From NCBI GenBank assembly GCA_020636845.1, contig JACJXD010000009.1, positions 34,760 through 98,759 on the forward strand: a stretch of DNA of 64,000 bases, given 5' to 3'. The position numbers and the translations under genes were made by a program. This DNA is from Bacteroidales bacterium (GTDB lineage Bacteria; Bacteroidota; Bacteroidia; Bacteroidales; Tenuifilaceae). The notes beneath the pieces are model-generated. The model was given only the letters and a program-made list of their open reading frames with translations, made no database searches and had not been told where the DNA came from. Shown here piece by piece: positions 35,624 to 42,837 of the stretch. The number at the start of each line of letters is the position of its first letter. Positions within the stretch are counted from its first letter, which is position 1.

Positions 35624-36316
35624 ATGGATAAAGTTGCAGTACTTACAGGAGATCTTGTTAAATCTAGAACTATTAAAAGTGGAGAAATTGAAACAGTAAT
35701 TAATTCTCTAAAAAATACCTTCAATGAACTTAATACGAAGGTTTTATTCAACAAAGCTTCATTTCAGATTTTTAGAGGAGACAGTTTTCAAGCAATAATT
35801 CCATATCCTGAATTAGCCATAATATCAGCCATAATAATAAGAGCTCACCTACGCACATTTGAATCAAGCTATAGTTTAGCAGGGGAAAAAAGATCAAATA
35901 AACCTATAAACTATGCTTATACTGATGCACGAATTGCAATAGGAATTGGGGAAGTAAGCTATTTGGGGAATAAAGTATCAGAGTCACAAGGTGAGGCATT
36001 TCAAAAGTCAGGTTATTTACTTGATAAATTAAAGAAGGAAAATGAAAGGTTAGGAGTGGACACGCCATGGGAAAATGTTAATAAAGAAATTTATGTAGAA
36101 TCAAAACTCGCAGATGCTGTTATCAGCCGTTGGACAGCAAATACTGCAATGGCTGTTTATATCCATCTTTTAGACAAAAAGAATCAAAGTGAATTAGCGA
36201 GCATATTGAAGATAACCCAGCCAGCTACTCATAAACGCTTAGTTACCTATGGAAATATTGGAAGTATAAATTCCTTTGTAGAAAGATATATCGAACTCAT
36301 TACTAAAGCTAAATAA
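35624..36316 (+). CDS. SatD family protein with C-terminal helix-turn-helix
   Basis: The 230-aa protein begins AVLTGDLVKSR, the SatD family opening; an ATG at 35585 is possible but lies inside operator O4. The C terminus (residues ~188-210, QSELASILKITQPATHKRL) is a helix-turn-helix. The N-terminal part has motifs in an order that recalls class III cyclase/GGDEF palm folds: Asp10 in LTGD, Asp53 in FRGDSFQ, IAIGIGEV and GEAFQKSG. That resemblance is my inference. Third codon positions are very AT-rich compared with the neighbours. It lies 2 nt before the DUF3307 gene. No biochemical function is established that I know of. Confidence 0.75.
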   Translation: MDKVAVLTGDLVKSRTIKSGEIETVINSLKNTFNELNTKVLFNKASFQIFRGDSFQAIIPYPELAIISAIIIRAHLRTFESSYSLAGEKRSNKPINYAYTDARIAIGIGEVSYLGNKVSESQGEAFQKSGYLLDKLKKENERLGVDTPWENVNKEIYVESKLADAVISRWTANTAMAVYIHLLDKKNQSELASILKITQPATHKRLVTYGNIGSINSFVERYIELITKAK

Positions 36317-36318
36317 AT

Positions 36319-37053
36319 ATGGATGCATTAAACGTAGATCTATTATTAAAAATTCTTGTTGCACATTTTTTATCTGACTTTATTCTTCAACCAACGAAAT
36401 GGGCAACAGAAAAAAATAAACATGGTTTTAAATCATGGCATTTATACATTCATGTATTAATAACAGCAGCAACTCTTTTTATATTCCTCTGGAATTTTAA
36501 ATTATGGAGTTTAGTTTTGATTATTTCAGTACTTCATTTCATAATTGACCTTATAAAAAGCTTTTTACAACGAACAAATATCTTGATTTTTGTTACAGAT
36601 CAAATATTTCATCTTCTAATAATTATTACAGTCTGGTTAGTTTACACAAATCAAAGTGATAAGTTTTTTGATTTATTAAGTTCATTTATTAATACCTCAA
36701 AATTCTGGTGGTTGCTATTGGCTTACATTTTATTAACAATACCAACATCTGTATTGATCGGCAAAATGACTAAAAAATGGAGCAAAGAACTATTTGGTTC
36801 AAATAAAACTAAAGGCTTAGAAAATGCAGGAAAGTGGATAGGAATAATAGAACGAGTCCTAATTTTTACATTTATTATTGTAAATCAATTAAGTGTAATT
36901 GGTTTTTTACTTGCTGCGAAATCAGTCTTCCGTTTTGGAGACTTAAAAGATTCTACTGATCAAAAAAAGACTGAATATATTATCATAGGAACATTTATAA
37001 GCTTTTTCTTTGCAATAATTATGGGACTTATAATACAACAAATCATAAAATAA
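36319..37053 (+). CDS. DUF3307 family membrane protein
   Basis: The 244-aa protein has about six to seven membrane helices. The first carries HFLSDFILQPTKWA, a later one LHFIIDLIKSFLQRTNILIFVTDQIFHLLII, both features of DUF3307; the acidic and His residues buried in these helices (H15, D19, H, D) are conserved in the family as I recall. It is translated with satD (2-nt gap) and shares its AT-rich composition. An inner-membrane effector or transporter working with SatD is possible, but nothing in the sequence proves it. Confidence 0.72.
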   Translation: MDALNVDLLLKILVAHFLSDFILQPTKWATEKNKHGFKSWHLYIHVLITAATLFIFLWNFKLWSLVLIISVLHFIIDLIKSFLQRTNILIFVTDQIFHLLIIITVWLVYTNQSDKFFDLLSSFINTSKFWWLLLAYILLTIPTSVLIGKMTKKWSKELFGSNKTKGLENAGKWIGIIERVLIFTFIIVNQLSVIGFLLAAKSVFRFGDLKDSTDQKKTEYIIIGTFISFFFAIIMGLIIQQIIK

Positions 37054-37085
37054 GACCTATCAAAAAAAATCAATAAAGCACGAAA

Positions 37086-37214
37086 ACCTAACAATGTATA
37101 AAAATAATAGCCGAGATAATAGTAATTTCAAGGTTTGTAACCCGCTCCAACTTTATTCTAACTTGATAGGAAAATGCCACGCAGTCGGCTACTATTCTTA
37201 TACTAACCGTGTAG
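37086..37214 (+). repeat. attC-like imperfect inverted repeat, element 2
   Basis: It opens with ACCTAAC (37086-37092). The arms GTATAAAAATAATAGCCGA (37096-37114) and TCGGCTACTATTCTTATAC (37185-37203) pair at 17 of 19 positions around a 70-nt centre. The 3' end ACCGTGTAG corresponds to ACCGTTAGG of element 1 with a degenerate R' box. Length is 129 nt, close to the 132 nt of element 1, while the arms differ completely, as in attC families. It ends 13 nt before the DUF6051 gene. Confidence 0.42.
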
Positions 37215-37227
37215 TTTTTTTAATAAA

Positions 37228-38448
37228 ATGAATTACACAGAAGAGTACAACAAGTTAAAAAACGCTTTTACTTCGTTATATTACAGTGAATTAGATAATA
37301 TCGAAGTACATGAATTAGATTTTGAATCACAATCGTACTCCATTTTACCGGGAACAACCGATTATTGCTGTACGCTACATAACCTGAATTTTAAAAATGA
37401 ATTTACCTTTTACACCGAAGTTGGCAGCATAAAGGATAACGTTTACATAAAGGACATTTATGTAGAGGAAAACAAGCTTTTTAAATACCATTTAATCAAA
37501 CAAAAAGGTCAAGGCAAAGCAAAAAAGGTAACCCTGCTTTTTCATGGTTTTAACGAAAAGCAATGGGACAAATACCTTCCTTGGGCTACCACAATTTGTA
37601 AGGAAACCGGAAGTGCGGTAATTCTTTTTCCTATTGCATTTCACATGCAACGGGCACCGTTATACTGGAGTAGCAAAAGGGAAATGTTCAACCTTAGCAG
37701 GGAGCGAACCAAACGGTATCCTAACGTAGTAAACTCCACGCTGTCGAATGTTGCAATTAGTATGCGAATACATTCCATGCCTCAAAGATTTATTTGGTCG
37801 GGATTACAAACATACTACGATGTAATTCAACTAATTGAAGATTGCAAAGCAGGTAACAATGCCTATATCGACAAAAACTTTGAATTCAACATTTTTGCCT
37901 ACTCTATCGGAGGCTTTCTAGCACAGATTTTAAAGCTAACCAACCATAAAAACTACTTCGACAACACAAAGGTTTGCCTGTTTTGCGGAGGTTCTACGTT
38001 CAACCTATTTTCTCCCGTATCAAAGTTTATTATGGACGGCGAGGCTAATGCTTCCTTATACTCTTTCTTAGTAGAGCACTTCGACGAGTTTCTGCAACAA
38101 GATAAGCGATTGCATCATTATATCGAAGAAAACCACCCCGAAGGAAAGGTTTTTCACTCCATGCTCGATTATCATAAAATGCAGGAATTCAGGGAAGACT
38201 TGCTAAAAAAATACGAAACCCAAATATACGCCATATCGCTTAAGCAGGATCATGTAATTCCGTCGTACGAGGTGGCAACCACGTTAAAAGGCGTTCACCG
38301 AGATATAAATATTGATGTGGAAGAGCTGGACTTCGACTTTCCATATAGCCACGAGAATCCTTTTCCCATAAGCAGTAAGGATGCTAAGGAAATCGATAAA
38401 AGTTTCGATTTTGTATTTGGCAAGGTTTGCAACTTTTTCAATAAATAA
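37228..38448 (+). CDS. DUF6051 family alpha/beta hydrolase-like protein
   Basis: The 406-aa protein looks like an alpha/beta hydrolase: the oxyanion segment LLFHGFNEKQWDKYLPW (His106-Gly), the nucleophile elbow AYSIGGF with Ser226 in an AxSxG form of GxSxG, and a late CxLKQDHVIPSYE/His region. The pattern agrees with DUF6051 proteins of Bacteroidota as far as I remember. There is no signal peptide, so it should act in the cytosol. The substrate is unknown. It starts just after attC-like element 2 and ends at a terminator; base composition is close to the core genes, not to the cassette. Confidence 0.65.
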   Translation: MNYTEEYNKLKNAFTSLYYSELDNIEVHELDFESQSYSILPGTTDYCCTLHNLNFKNEFTFYTEVGSIKDNVYIKDIYVEENKLFKYHLIKQKGQGKAKKVTLLFHGFNEKQWDKYLPWATTICKETGSAVILFPIAFHMQRAPLYWSSKREMFNLSRERTKRYPNVVNSTLSNVAISMRIHSMPQRFIWSGLQTYYDVIQLIEDCKAGNNAYIDKNFEFNIFAYSIGGFLAQILKLTNHKNYFDNTKVCLFCGGSTFNLFSPVSKFIMDGEANASLYSFLVEHFDEFLQQDKRLHHYIEENHPEGKVFHSMLDYHKMQEFREDLLKKYETQIYAISLKQDHVIPSYEVATTLKGVHRDINIDVEELDFDFPYSHENPFPISSKDAKEIDKSFDFVFGKVCNFFNK

Positions 38449-38449
38449 C

Positions 38450-38478
38450 AAGCATCTCAAAATATATAGAGATGCTTT
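38450..38478 (+). terminator. Terminator after the DUF6051 gene
   Basis: AAGCATCTC (38450-38458) pairs with GAGATGCTT (38469-38477), with a 10-nt A/T loop and short T-run, directly after the stop at 38448. Confidence 0.7.
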
Positions 38479-38630
38479 AAATTCAACTTAAGTTCGATTG
38501 AAATGTTTCTTGAACTTATAGGGAAAGCCTGCAACGCAAACCAACGAAGTTAAATCGTACTGCCAGACTTTAAATACTTCGATCCATAATTGACATGGTA
38601 ACCAATGTCCGCAATAAAACTTTTGCCGAT

Positions 38631-41048
38631 TTAGTACAATGTTGGGTAACGTTTTGGGTTAACCTCGTGCATCAAGTTGTAAACACCTTCGAACACATCC
38701 TCGGCATTTGGATTGGAAAAATAGTCTCCGTCGGTTGTATAAGCCGGCCGGTGTTCTCTAGCCGTAATAGTTTTAGGTTGAGAATCCAAGTACTGATACC
38801 CCCCACGCTCTTCGAGTACTTTTTGCATCATGTAGGCAGTAGCACCTCCCGGCACATCCTCGTCGAAAAATACCACACGACTTGTTTTCTTTATGGATTC
38901 AACAACAACATTTGGCAAATCGAATGGCAGTAAGGTTTGAACATCTATCAACTCTACCGATATACCAAATTCGTATAACTGGTCAACCGCTTCCTCTGCA
39001 ATTCGAACGCAACTACCGTAAGTTACCAGCGTAACATCCGTTCCCTCGCGAAGAATTTCGGGGACTCCCAGTGGAACACGATACTCTCCAATATTTTCGG
39101 GACGTTTCTCCTTCAGCCTGTAACCGTTTAAAGGCTCAATAACTAAGGCAGGGTCATCGGCCTCCAACAAGGTATTATAAAAACCTGCAGCCTGAGTCAT
39201 ATTTCGGGGAACGCAAACATAAACACCCCTGATGGAGTTAATTACCATACTCAACGGCGATCCGGCATGCCAAACACCTTCGAGCCTGTGCCCTCGAGTG
39301 GTAATAATTAAAGGAGCCATTTGCCCGCCCTTTGTACGCCAACGAGTTGTAGCCAAATCGTCGCTCATAGTTTGAAGCGCGTACAGCAAATAGTCGAAAT
39401 ACTGAATTTCGGCAACAGGGCGTAACCCTCGCAACGCAAGTCCTATCCCCTGCCCCATAATCGTGTTCTCCCGAATTCCGGTATCGGTTATTCTAACCTC
39501 ACCATATTTTACCTGTAGCCCTTCGTAGGATTGATTTACGCCTCCAATACCTCCGACATCCTCACCAAAAATTACCAACTCCGGATACTTCTGAAAGAGT
39601 TTATCCCAATTGTCGCGTAAAATTTCTCGCCCGTTTACCATAGGAGAACCTTCGGCAAAAACAGGCAAAACGCCTTTAACCTTCCATGCAGCCCTGTCGG
39701 TTTCGCAATATAAATTCGAACTGTACCTATCGTAACCATCTTCCTGATTTCGCTTTAACCAAGCACTAAGATCGGCTTGCAACTTTTCGCGCATGGTACA
39801 ATCGGTACAAACATGCCTTAAAATTTTCTTTGCAGAACTCATGTTATCCTTACGGATTGGACTTGGAATGGATTTCAACTCCTGCGTAATTATCCCAACC
39901 TTATCGATATGCTCCCGTTTGCACATACACGAACGATTATCGATTATTTTTATCAACTCGTCGCGTTCCTTTAAAATAGGCTCGGAATATGCTTTCCACG
40001 CTTTTTTACGAGCCTCCTTTGCATCGGACAATGCTTTTTCCTCAATATCGTCCAATTCCTTTTCCGAAGCAATGCCTTCGGCAATAATCCACTCTCTGAA
40101 TTTTAGATTACAGTCAAATTCCTTTTCCCACTGCAACCTTTCGGGCGATTTATACCGTTCGTGCGAACCCGACGTTGAATGTCCTTGCGGCTGCGTAATT
40201 TCGGTTATATGGAAAAGTACCGGTACGTGTTCCTTTCGAGCCTTTTCGACTCCTTCGCTAAACACACGAAGTAGTTCGACATAATCCCATCCTTTTGCCC
40301 TATAAATATAAATTCCGTTCTCGTTAGCCTTACCTTTCTCAAATCCCTTCAGAATTTCCGAAATGCTACCTTTGGTAGTTTGATAATTTTTGGGCACCGA
40401 AATTCCGTACCCATCGTCCCAAACGGCAAGAGCCATAGGCACCTGCAACACGGCAGCCGCATTTACCGTTTCCCAAAAATGCCCCTCGGAAGTGCTTGCA
40501 TCGCCAATTGTTCCAAATGCAACTTCGTTTCCACCATTGCTAAACTGCGATAATGCCGCTAACTTCTTATTATTTCTAAACAATTTGGAAGCCCAAGCCA
40601 ACCCTAACAGCCGAGGCATTTGACCTGCTGTCGGCGATATATCGGCGGAACTGTTCTTTTGATTTGCTATACTTTTCCATGTTCCGTCGGAGTTAAGGCT
40701 GCGAGTAGAAAAATGGTTATTAAAAACACGTCCGGCATTTCCCGGATTAATGTTAATATCGGTTTGTCCGTAAAGTTGAGCAAAAAACTCCTCGGCTGTA
40801 AACAATCCGGCTGCCATCATAAAAGTTTGGTCGCGATAATAGCCCGAACGCCAATCGCCATTTTTAAAATTTTTAGCAAAGGCTACTTGTGCCAACTCCT
40901 TCCCATCTCCAAATATTCCAAATTTTGCCTTCCCTGTTAACACTTCCTTTCGTCCCATCAAACTAACTTGACGACTTAAATTTGCTAAGTAGTAATCGTT
41001 AAGAATTTCTTTATCGGGTAAACTAATATTACTTTTTTTATTAGCCAT
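38631..41048 (-). CDS. 2-oxoacid dehydrogenase E1, fused alpha-beta subunits
   Basis: The 805-aa protein fuses the E1 alpha domain (residues ~20-340; YYRDQTFMMAAGL, GTIGDASTSEGHFWETVNAA as TPP motif, then WDDGYGISVP) to the E1 beta domain (from about 475; VFGEDVGGIGGV, GIRENTIMGQGIGLALRGLRPVAEIQYFDYL, then VTYGSCVRIAEEA). It should decarboxylate a branched-chain 2-oxoacid or pyruvate with thiamine diphosphate and lipoyl-E2. A linker with several Cys (SCMCKRE, HVCTDCTM) lies between the halves, which is unusual. E2 and E3 genes are not in the window. Convergent with DUF6051. Confidence 0.85.
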   Translation of the reverse strand: MANKKSNISLPDKEILNDYYLANLSRQVSLMGRKEVLTGKAKFGIFGDGKELAQVAFAKNFKNGDWRSGYYRDQTFMMAAGLFTAEEFFAQLYGQTDININPGNAGRVFNNHFSTRSLNSDGTWKSIANQKNSSADISPTAGQMPRLLGLAWASKLFRNNKKLAALSQFSNGGNEVAFGTIGDASTSEGHFWETVNAAAVLQVPMALAVWDDGYGISVPKNYQTTKGSISEILKGFEKGKANENGIYIYRAKGWDYVELLRVFSEGVEKARKEHVPVLFHITEITQPQGHSTSGSHERYKSPERLQWEKEFDCNLKFREWIIAEGIASEKELDDIEEKALSDAKEARKKAWKAYSEPILKERDELIKIIDNRSCMCKREHIDKVGIITQELKSIPSPIRKDNMSSAKKILRHVCTDCTMREKLQADLSAWLKRNQEDGYDRYSSNLYCETDRAAWKVKGVLPVFAEGSPMVNGREILRDNWDKLFQKYPELVIFGEDVGGIGGVNQSYEGLQVKYGEVRITDTGIRENTIMGQGIGLALRGLRPVAEIQYFDYLLYALQTMSDDLATTRWRTKGGQMAPLIITTRGHRLEGVWHAGSPLSMVINSIRGVYVCVPRNMTQAAGFYNTLLEADDPALVIEPLNGYRLKEKRPENIGEYRVPLGVPEILREGTDVTLVTYGSCVRIAEEAVDQLYEFGISVELIDVQTLLPFDLPNVVVESIKKTSRVVFFDEDVPGGATAYMMQKVLEERGGYQYLDSQPKTITAREHRPAYTTDGDYFSNPNAEDVFEGVYNLMHEVNPKRYPTLY

Positions 41049-41246
41049 TTTTCAGCAGATTATTTGATTTTCAGCATTAACAACAAATAAACTTGAAATA
41101 TGTTTAGAGTAACAAACGATGAACAGAGGGTAAAAAAGTTTCAACTTTTTCCGACCTTCTTTGTGAACAATCCGGTTTGGCTAACGTTGTTATAAAACAA
41201 TTGATAAAACCGCAAAATGTTTTTACAATAAGTGTAAAGGTTTGGC

Positions 41247-41254
41247 TACATTTG
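41247..41254 (+). promoter_or_regulatory. -7 box for the small Cys-rich gene pair
   Basis: TACATTTG is an exact TAnnTTTG match, 14 nt before the ATG at 41269, giving a very short leader. No convincing -33 box. Confidence 0.5.
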
Positions 41255-41268
41255 CAAAAATTTAATCA

Positions 41269-41517
41269 ATGGCTATTGTAAAATTAATCGGTTTGGTAAT
41301 TGGGCTACTTGCTTTAGCATTTTTTGGAATGGCTGTTAAAGTTATTTTTCATAAAAGCCATAAGTTTCCCGAAACTTCAGCAGGTCATAACAGAGAATTA
41401 AGAAAACGTGGCGTTACCTGCCCCAGGCACGAAGAAATTAAATGCTGGGGGAAGAAGGGCAAGAATGCAGATTGTGCAACTTGCTATGCAGGTGCAAGAG
41501 AATTTCAAAAAGAATAA
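41269..41517 (+). CDS. Small membrane protein with Cys-rich tail
   Basis: The 82-aa product has one N-terminal membrane helix (residues ~4-26) followed by a basic stretch and a soluble tail with four Cys (TCPRHEE, KCWG, DCATCYAG). I do not know a named family with certainty. The N-terminal half resembles that of the next gene product (GFVFLGLSLKTIF versus ALAFFGMAVKVIF), so the two are likely paralogous. The pair is convergent with apbE. Metal or Fe-S binding by the Cys residues is inferred. Confidence 0.7.
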   Translation: MAIVKLIGLVIGLLALAFFGMAVKVIFHKSHKFPETSAGHNRELRKRGVTCPRHEEIKCWGKKGKNADCATCYAGAREFQKE

Positions 41518-41520
41518 AAA

Positions 41521-41703
41521 ATGGCAACCTTAAAACTGATTATTTTTAGCGTTTTACTTGTCGGCTTTGTATTCCTAGGGCTTTCGCTTAAAACCATATT
41601 CAGGAAAAAGAAAAACTCCTGTAACGATTCCGACGTAGGCTACTCCTGCGGCTGTGGAGGAAGCGCAAGTTGTAGCGCAAATACCGCAAAAAAAGGTTTT
41701 TAA
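41521..41703 (+). CDS. Small Cys-rich membrane protein, NqrM-like architecture
   Basis: The 60-aa product has one membrane helix (~5-25), a basic FRKKK segment and a Cys cluster (SC, SCGCGG, SCS). This layout resembles NqrM, a small protein needed to assemble Na+-NQR, in which a helix is followed by conserved Cys residues. It starts 3 nt after the previous gene and ends 2 nt from the stop of apbE, which encodes the flavin transferase that also matures NQR/RNF. The relation to NqrM is an inference from architecture and context. Confidence 0.65.
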   Translation: MATLKLIIFSVLLVGFVFLGLSLKTIFRKKKNSCNDSDVGYSCGCGGSASCSANTAKKGF

Positions 41704-41705
41704 CC

Positions 41706-42716
41706 TTACTCCACTATTAACTTATCAACAGCAGGGCTCGACCAAACCTTGTAACTTCCGGTACTGTCGGAGGAAATTAAGTATGCCCCAACTGTCGGAT
41801 GGTTTTCGATAAACTTTTTACTCCAATCCAACCCTTTTACCATGAATGCCGTTGCATAGGCATCGGCCTGAGCAGCCGTAGGTGCAATTACCGTTGCACT
41901 TAGCAAATCGGACAACACGGGAAATCCCGTTTTAGGGTTTATTGTGTGCGCGTATTTAACGCCATTTACCTCAACAAACTTTCGGTAGTTCCCGGACGTT
42001 GCCAGCCCTAAACTATTCGTAAGGCTCAACTTTACCTGTAATTCCTCGCCAGGCAGTGCGCCTTCTACAGGTTTATCAACGCCAATTACCCACGGTTCGT
42101 CCGAAGGGTTCAATCCGCAAGCAACTATTTCGCCTCCAATTTCAACTAAAAAGTGCTTCAACCCTTTCGATTTAAAATAATCGGCAACCAAATCGCTGGT
42201 ATATCCCTGAGCAATTGCGTTAACATCAATTTGAATTTCAGGATTCGATTTAATCAGCTTATAGTCTTCCAACTTAATTTTATCCATACCCAGTAAAGGC
42301 CTAAGTTTAAGTATTGCAGCAGAATCTATACCCTTTGTTTTATCGGGACCAAAACCCAACATTCGTACTACCGGACCAACCGTTATATCGAACGCATCTT
42401 CGGTTTGCTCGTTAATTACCTGCGATAACTTTATTACGTTGGCTAGCAGCACATCGACCGTATCCGTTAAATTTTTATTAACTCTCGTAATTATTGAAGT
42501 ATCGTTATAAATCGACATGGAATAATCCACCGCATCCAGAATGCTATCGATACCATGAGCAAAATTTCTATTTAACGAATCGTAGTATGTTATGGAATAG
42601 GTTGTTCCCTGCGCAAACCCGTCGATTTTTGTATAAGTTCTGTTTTTTCCACAGCCCATAAACAAGGTTGAACCGACCAAAACCAAACTCAATATTGTCA
42701 ATTGCCTCTTTTGCAT
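41706..42716 (-). CDS. apbE: FAD:protein FMN transferase (ApbE)
   Basis: The 336-aa protein is an ApbE lipoprotein: lipobox LFMGC, then GFAQGTTYSITYY, the SMSIYNDTSIITRVN segment, DITVGPVVRMLGFG, DVNAIAQGYTSDLVADYF, LVEIGGEIVACG, ATSGNYRKF and AYATAFMVKG with metal/FAD ligands. It attaches FMN to Thr/Ser in NqrB/NqrC or RnfD/RnfG subunits on the periplasmic side. Reading from 42791 is possible, but the ATG at 42716 places the signal peptide at the N terminus and is preferred. The target proteins are not in the window. Confidence 0.9.
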   Translation of the reverse strand: MQKRQLTILSLVLVGSTLFMGCGKNRTYTKIDGFAQGTTYSITYYDSLNRNFAHGIDSILDAVDYSMSIYNDTSIITRVNKNLTDTVDVLLANVIKLSQVINEQTEDAFDITVGPVVRMLGFGPDKTKGIDSAAILKLRPLLGMDKIKLEDYKLIKSNPEIQIDVNAIAQGYTSDLVADYFKSKGLKHFLVEIGGEIVACGLNPSDEPWVIGVDKPVEGALPGEELQVKLSLTNSLGLATSGNYRKFVEVNGVKYAHTINPKTGFPVLSDLLSATVIAPTAAQADAYATAFMVKGLDWSKKFIENHPTVGAYLISSDSTGSYKVWSSPAVDKLIVE

Positions 42717-42766
42717 AATTCTATGGTATTTTTCAATTACTACTCTGTTAACAATCCGTAACAGGG

Positions 42767-42774
42767 CAAAGTTA
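42767..42774 (-). promoter_or_regulatory. -7 box of apbE
   Basis: TAACTTTG on the minus strand, an exact TAnnTTTG match about 50 nt upstream of the apbE ATG. Confidence 0.45.
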
Positions 42775-42837
42775 GCACAATAGTTCGGCAATTTTGCTTA
42801 AATTTTGGGTAACTTAGTCCCGAAAAATTTACCGACT

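Noticed and set aside
38595..38933. 112-codon plus-strand frame
   Set aside because: It overlaps the 3' end of the fused E1 gene in antisense and has no recognisable protein features.
39793..40284. 163-codon plus-strand frame
   Set aside because: Antisense to the conserved E1 coding sequence; its composition mirrors that gene.
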